Below, in pieces: positions 58,930 to 64,000 of a stretch of 64,000 bases of DNA. Position numbers and translations under genes: made by a program. Below the pieces are notes generated by a model that did not search any database, was not told the origin of the DNA, and saw only the letters and a program-made list of their open reading frames with translations. Each line of letters begins with the position of its first letter. Positions within the stretch are counted from its first letter, which is position 1. The stretch is from Piliocolobus tephrosceles (lineage: Eukaryota > Chordata > Mammalia > Primates > Cercopithecidae): positions 70,900,007 to 70,964,006 of the forward strand of contig NC_045446.1 of NCBI RefSeq assembly GCF_002776525.5, in the 5' to 3' direction.

Positions 58930-59060
58930 GGAATGGGAAGGGCAATGGGCTTGGGATAGGATGAATTGGATACAACTTTGTTTCTTATCAGCTAAAGTTT
59001 GTTTCACCTGGACAAGTCACTTAAACCTCCCCCCCCAAACTATAGTTTATTCATTATAAG
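58930..59060 (+). repeat. Probable MIR fragment
   Basis: gcaatgggcttgggatagga, the core ctggacaagtcacttaaacc, and tcattataagac fit MIR. A run of eight Cs interrupts it. Confidence 0.5.
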
Positions 59061-62000
59061 ACTTAAAAAAAAAGAAAGAAAGAAAGAACAGTATCTAGTT
59101 TCCTCCACTGAAGTCTTGAATCCCTCCACGCGATCCATGAGGTTTGGAATTAACTTTTTCCAAATTCTTGCCAATATTGTTATTTTTACCTTCCCCACTG
59201 AATTACAAATATTCTTAATGTCATCTAGAATGGTGGATTCTTTTCAGCAGGAAGAATTCCGTTAAATTAGTCTGTTGAAGTTAAATTAAAAACTAGATTT
59301 CAAAGTGCTTTGTAAACTGTATCAAAAAGTCTTTAAACAACATAGCTCAGCAATTAACTGGAAGGGACTTTCAAGTTGTTTTGTTAAATAAAAAATGTTG
59401 ATATGCTGTGAAACATGTAAAAAATGTGTGTTTTAAACAAATAATGATAAAACTATACATATACCCATATATAAAATATATTTCTATAGTATATTTGTAT
59501 CTATATATTTACATCTAAATATATCTGTAGATATGTATTGGTGTAAGTCCATCAGCATGGATAAACACCAGCATTGCTTACATGGGCCAGGTAAAGTAGG
59601 GATGGTAGAAGAAGAGAAAAGATTAGCATTGGAACATCAAACAAACCAAAAAACTTACAAAACAATTTCCAGAAAATAAAAACTATCTATATCCAAGATA
59701 AGTATATGTGTGTGATATAATCTATGTTAATCTGAGGTGTATAAATATTGTTTGCATGTTTATGTTTATAGACATAAACTATATAAGGATAATCAGCAAA
59801 CATTAATGGTAGGCATCTCAGAGTGAAATGTGGTGGAGGAATATGTTTCCATTTTATTCTTAAACATAGTATTTTATATTGTTGTTCAATGAGCACATGT
59901 TATTTAGAAAATTTAAAATATTCATATGTTTTTATTGTGGAAACCAAAACAAAATTACTAACAAATCGAAGGAATTATTATCCACTATACCAGGCATTTT
60001 TTTAACCTATATATCGTTATTTCTCCTACTTTTCCCACTGCAGATATTACTAGTTGATTATAATCTCCTTTCTTATTAAGACTAAACACAGTCTCATAAT
60101 TCTTCCTCACACAGTGCAACAGGAGCTACTAGAAGTGATGAGAGATGGTCACGATAAATGAAATAATGCCTTGCTATCAAGGCATTAATTTGCTTCCTTG
60201 AAGGGATAATCCTGGATTTACACTTCTGTAACTGCATTACATCAGCAAAATTTTAGCCAAATGTGTGCAGAACAAGTGAGTATTTTATTAAGATAATAAT
60301 TACAATTTAAACAATGGTTATTTTCAATAATGATATTAGACAGTAATTAATACAAAATTAATCATTCACATATGTCAATCTTCAACAGAGGAAAGGTCAA
60401 TAAAAATAAAATGGTATTTAAAAAGAAAGCTTCTAACAGAAAAATCGGACACATATATCAAAATTGTGTGGTTATGCTCCCATTACTCTTGAAGAAACAG
60501 TAAGATATTCACTTATTGGTGAAACAAATTATGATCGCAGCAAGATTATTTAAAGAAAGATTTCCAGCATGACATTGCTCTCTAAATTCATAGAAATTTT
60601 CTGTAAATAACTGTACTGCAGACTCGTTTGCCTTATTTGTAAAATGGAACTAAAGCAATCCCTCTCCTCCTTCAAAAGACTGAAAATGTGAAAATGTTCT
60701 GCTAACAACTAATCAGGATAAAATATGAATAATTGTGATTATAGATGGTTATTACCGAATGTCATTTATATGAGAAAAATGACATGCTAGTCATGAAAAA
60801 ACTTGGTAGAATTCGGTAAAGGTGATCCGCTTGGGATAAAAAATGGTTTCTGTACTAACAACTTAGTTTTGTCATTTGATTAAGCATCTTCAATTTGTTT
60901 AAAATTATAATTAACTATGGATGATGACAATTGCATTCTGTAACTGTGCAATAAATGCTTGTGGTGTTGAATTGCGTAGGGGAGGGCCAGGAGTATACAT
61001 CTTCAGATTCTTTCTTTATTACAATTCAAGATTCAAACATTTTGAAGCCTTCTATTACTATTTGTAAAATGGAAAAAAAAAACACATCAAGACACATGGA
61101 ATAAAACGGTTACGAAGGCAATTTGTTTAGGTAGTTTGAAGAAGTGACTCATTTGATTATAGCTCCCTAGATTGCTTTCCATCAGTAAACATTGTCTGAT
61201 CAGCCATAGTATATAAACCTTGTGTTGGGTAGTTTAGGAAACACTGTGGCAGAAACAAAATACTCAAAAGAAGTTAAATTTGAGGTGATTCATAAGTGTC
61301 TCTATAAAGACAAAATGCATTGTGGGGCTCAGAATTTAGTTATGTCTAACATATATTGATTCAATACTTAACTTGCACTAGGAACTGTGATAGTTTGGGA
61401 TACAGTTCTTCTAATCAGATAGATTTTAGAGAAAAGAAATAATACACTATTAGGACCACACAAGATGATACTTCAGAAGGAACCCTAGGGCATATAGCTG
61501 TACAGAGAAGACCCTCCCTCTGCTATCTACACACACTAATTCTATTGGTTCAGCTAGGAAAGATTTTTTGAATGAGGTGATCCTTGAGCTGTGTTTTAAA
61601 GGAGAAGAGAATGGCTGATTCAGAGAAACAGAGCTGAATGAAAGGGTGAATCAAAGAAAAGGTAAAAGTAAAAGTAAAATTTCATTCAGCTCAAATTTTG
61701 AAGTCAGTGCCTTTTACATATATTAGGTTATGTAAAGGTTGATTATCCAGTGAGATACATATTATTTTGTCCCACTCTTATTTTATTTTCATTTTTATGT
61801 ATGCTCTATTGAGGCCCAATATTATTAAATGGTAATGTCAGGATTGGAATTCAATTGCATCCTGATCTCTCTTTCTTTCATTTTCTTAATATTAACACTT
61901 CTTTCTTTTTCAGCTCCTTTCTTCTTCCAGATATGGAAGAAGAAATAAGCATAAAAGCCTTAAATTTTCTTTCTAGCAGTAAGAATGAGATTAGAATTTT

Positions 62001-62477
62001 TCATACTAATTTTTCTTTTTTTCCTGAGACCAAGATAGAGACTTACATAAGGGTTAGTTGTGCCTAAGGAAAAAGTTAATAAAATGCTGATCACTGACCA
62101 TTCTTTATCAAGTTGAGGTCCTAACCAGTCTACACTTTCTTTAAGAAAATATTACCTCGTAGATGGAATAGTGTCAAACATGATGCCAGAATGTCTTGTA
62201 GAAGAGGGGCAAGTAAGGAAATATTTTCAGTGACTGTAATAAATGCCACAATGGAGACCAGTATAAAGTGCTAAGGAAATGACCAGCACTATGAGAATGC
62301 TGGGGAGGATGTCATGGGAAGATCATATTTAAGAGAGGTTTTAAGGGATCAACAGGCATTTCTTTTTCAATGTAGAGGGGAAATAGGACATATTCTATTT
62401 TGAGTGAACCTCTTAAATGAAGACACCACAATGTATCTGAGTGAAGTTTTGAGGGAAGAATGATTAACCTGAAGTCT
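59061..62477. other. Long AT-rich stretch without a recognised gene
   Basis: An A+T patch of repeated atatattt words lies at 59455-59545. A (GAAA)n-like patch lies at 59068-59088. 61370-61640 may be another copy of the unnamed old repeat (gaatgaggtgatccttgagc). Otherwise I see nothing with repeat or coding character over about 3.4 kb, the largest such stretch in the window. Confidence 0.4.
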
Positions 62478-63079
62478 ACCATTAATGGGCATTTAGATTG
62501 ATTCCATGTCTTTGCTATTGTGGATAGTGCTGCAATAAACATATGCATGCATGTGTCTTTATGACAGAAGGATTTGTATTCCTTTGAGTATATATCCAGT
62601 AATGGGATTGCTAAGTCAAATGGTAATTTTGTTTTTAGGTCTTTGAGGAACTGCCACACTGTTTTCCACAATGGTTTAACTAATTTATGCACCCATCAAC
62701 AGTGTATAAGTGTTCCCTTTTCTCCACAACTTCGCTAGCACCAGTTATTTTTTGACTTTTTAATGATAGCCATTCTGACTGGTGTGAGATGGTATCCTTA
62801 GCAAACGGACGAATAGTTAACAGGAACAGAAAACTAAGTATCCTGTGTTCTCACTTAAAAGTGGAGCTAAATGATGAGAACACATGGACCCATAGAGGGG
62901 GACAACAGACAATGGGGCCAATAGGAAGGTGGAGGGAGAGGATCAGAAAAAAAATAACTAACAGATACTATGCTTAATACCTGGGTGACAAAATAATCTG
63001 TACAACAAATCTTCATAACACAAATTCACCTATATAACAAACCTGTACAGGTAGCCCTGAACTTAAAATTTTAAAAAGA
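62478..63079 (+). mobile_element. L1 element with 5' inversion
   Basis: 62478-62796 reads on the minus strand as the ORF2 C-terminal region (a frame with CHKDTCMHMFIAALSTIAKTWN). From about 62797 the strand switches, and 62797-63079 is the plus-strand L1 3' UTR ending ttaaaattttaaaaag. The opposed halves meet head to head, as twin priming makes. No clear target duplication seen. Confidence 0.85.
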
Positions 63080-63299
63080 CATGAATTTATGGGATGGTCT
63101 AAACTGCTAGGTAGCATCTGATTGTGTCCTCCCTAGTATTCCAGAAGTTGAGCAGAGGAAGATTGCTTCAGGGCTGTTTGAAAAGACATTATGATGGCCT
63201 CATTTCTCTTAGAGCATGATGGATCAGTGTCAGTACAGGATGCACTGGTTGACTGACCATCGATGGAACAAAATCACTTAAAGGACCTTCATAAAGGAT

Positions 63300-63416
63300 A
63301 ACTGCTCTCTCTAACTCTATCTCTTTCTCTCTCTCTCAACACACCACATACGCACACACACTCTCTCTGTCACACACACACATGCGTGTGCACGCGCGCA
63401 CACACACACACGCACG
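63300..63416. repeat. Compound CT and CA/CG microsatellite
   Basis: (CT)n at 63302-63335 is followed by (CA)n with CG steps (tgcgtgtgcacgcgcgcaca) to 63416. The alternating purine-pyrimidine stretch could adopt Z-DNA. Confidence 0.92.
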
Positions 63417-63449
63417 CAATCCTGGTGGTTTCTATGACTATGTTGCCAC

Positions 63450-63675
63450 ATAGTCTGAAAACTGCATGTGACATATATCTCGATTCTGCCATTTAAGAAT
63501 TTAAAGGTCAAGGGTAAGTTAATCCATCTTTCTAAGCATTAATTTTTCCTCATTTGTTAACTGGAGTGATAATACCTCCCTGCCAAGGTTGCTGTGAGAA
63601 TTTAAATATAAAATATATATTTGATAACCCCTGGGATAATCTAACAGGCAGTAAGTGCTCAGCATTATTTTCTTC
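63450..63675 (+). repeat. MIR SINE
   Basis: ctgaaaactgcatgtgacat, aatttttcctcatttgttaa, ctggagtgataatacctccc, ggcagtaagtgctcagcatt in MIR order. Confidence 0.8.
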
Positions 63676-63809
63676 CTTTCACTTTCTTGAGGGAAAATTT
63701 TTGTAGCTTACAGATTCTTGGTCACCAATACCAGGAAAATAAATTCCTTCTATGTATGACAGAAAGAGGTAAAAATACAGATGATGTGTACAGTATTCTT
63801 ACTGTGCAT

Positions 63810-63935
63810 GAATACCACTGACACTTAGTAGGTCCACTCCAGGCGCCAGACACTTTGGTTAATCTTGGAGACACAGGAACAGTGAAGGAAAAGACCCCTT
63901 CCTCAAACAACTCGCAACCAATTAAAAGCAAGAAA
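63810..63935 (+). repeat. Ancient dispersed repeat, family not named
   Basis: gcgccagacactttggttaa, cttggagacacaggaacagt and gaccccttcctcaaacaact match the 5' part of the repeat type at 7275 and 52640. Confidence 0.4.
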
Positions 63936-64000
63936 TACATGAATCACAAAAAGGTAACAAAACGGAATTAAAACTCAGAATAAGACTTGCTTACAAAATT

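Noticed and set aside
62312..62692. 126-codon minus-strand open frame
   Set aside because: Its middle is L1 ORF2 in the inverted half, and the ends are accidental read-through.
1..64000. tRNA, rRNA, snRNA or microRNA genes
   Set aside because: Apart from the tRNA-like heads of MIR elements and the 7SL-derived Alus, I saw no intact RNA gene. A tRNAscan or Rfam search was not possible here.
1..64000. A new multi-gene system
   Set aside because: All long frames trace to transposons, LTRs or one pseudogene. Nothing shows cooperating genes.

Overview
This is noncoding primate DNA with no gene that I can support as functional. Fourteen Alu copies, a THE1 LTR, and HERV-H (LTR7) and HERV-W (LTR17) LTRs place it in a catarrhine primate. 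Two young Alus (21571-21875 and 50554-50855) carry the bases typical of the Old World monkey AluYR subfamilies and not of human AluY. The best guess is therefore a cercopithecid monkey such as a macaque, baboon or guenon, not a human. Every long open frame I examined lies in a repeat, in a pseudogene, or has no credible start.

Layout. 1-1030 holds a processed pseudogene of ARL6IP1 on the minus strand, cut by the window edge at its 3' UTR. 1214-11200 is a mix of an ERV1 LTR, MIR, L2, MER5A, an MLT1 LTR, a complete small hAT fossil and Alus. It also holds a 93-bp tandem duplication at 10641-10826. 11200-18400 is mostly old or unique sequence with MIR, MLT1 and one Alu. 18425-23400 holds an L1, a MaLR LTR carrying a 42-base T run, an AluYR, an ancient L1 and an Alu. 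23400-31200 is MIR, L2 and MaLR debris. 31219-36400 holds a 5'-inverted L1, an Alu, L2 and two old LTRs. 36400-42900 is largely unrecognised sequence. 42909-50900 is the youngest and busiest part: an AluYd-type element, two more Alus, a solo LTR17 with a 4-bp target duplication, and 71 bp further an LTR7 split by an inverted L1 that appears to carry 3'-transduced sequence, then an AluYR inside a MIR. 51073-57630 holds three MLT1 LTRs, a CA repeat, an L1 with an internal deletion, and a MIR/THE1/Alu nest. 57630-64000 is AT-rich and mostly unrecognised, with one more 5'-inverted L1 and a CT/CA microsatellite.

I found no RNA gene, CRISPR, operon or sign of a new biological system. What stands out is structural: three L1s with twin-priming inversions, one with a probable 3' transduction, nested insertions that date each other, and several short local duplications. 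Repeat names rest on recalled consensus sequences, not a database search. Boundaries without a stated target duplication are good to roughly 10-30 bp.
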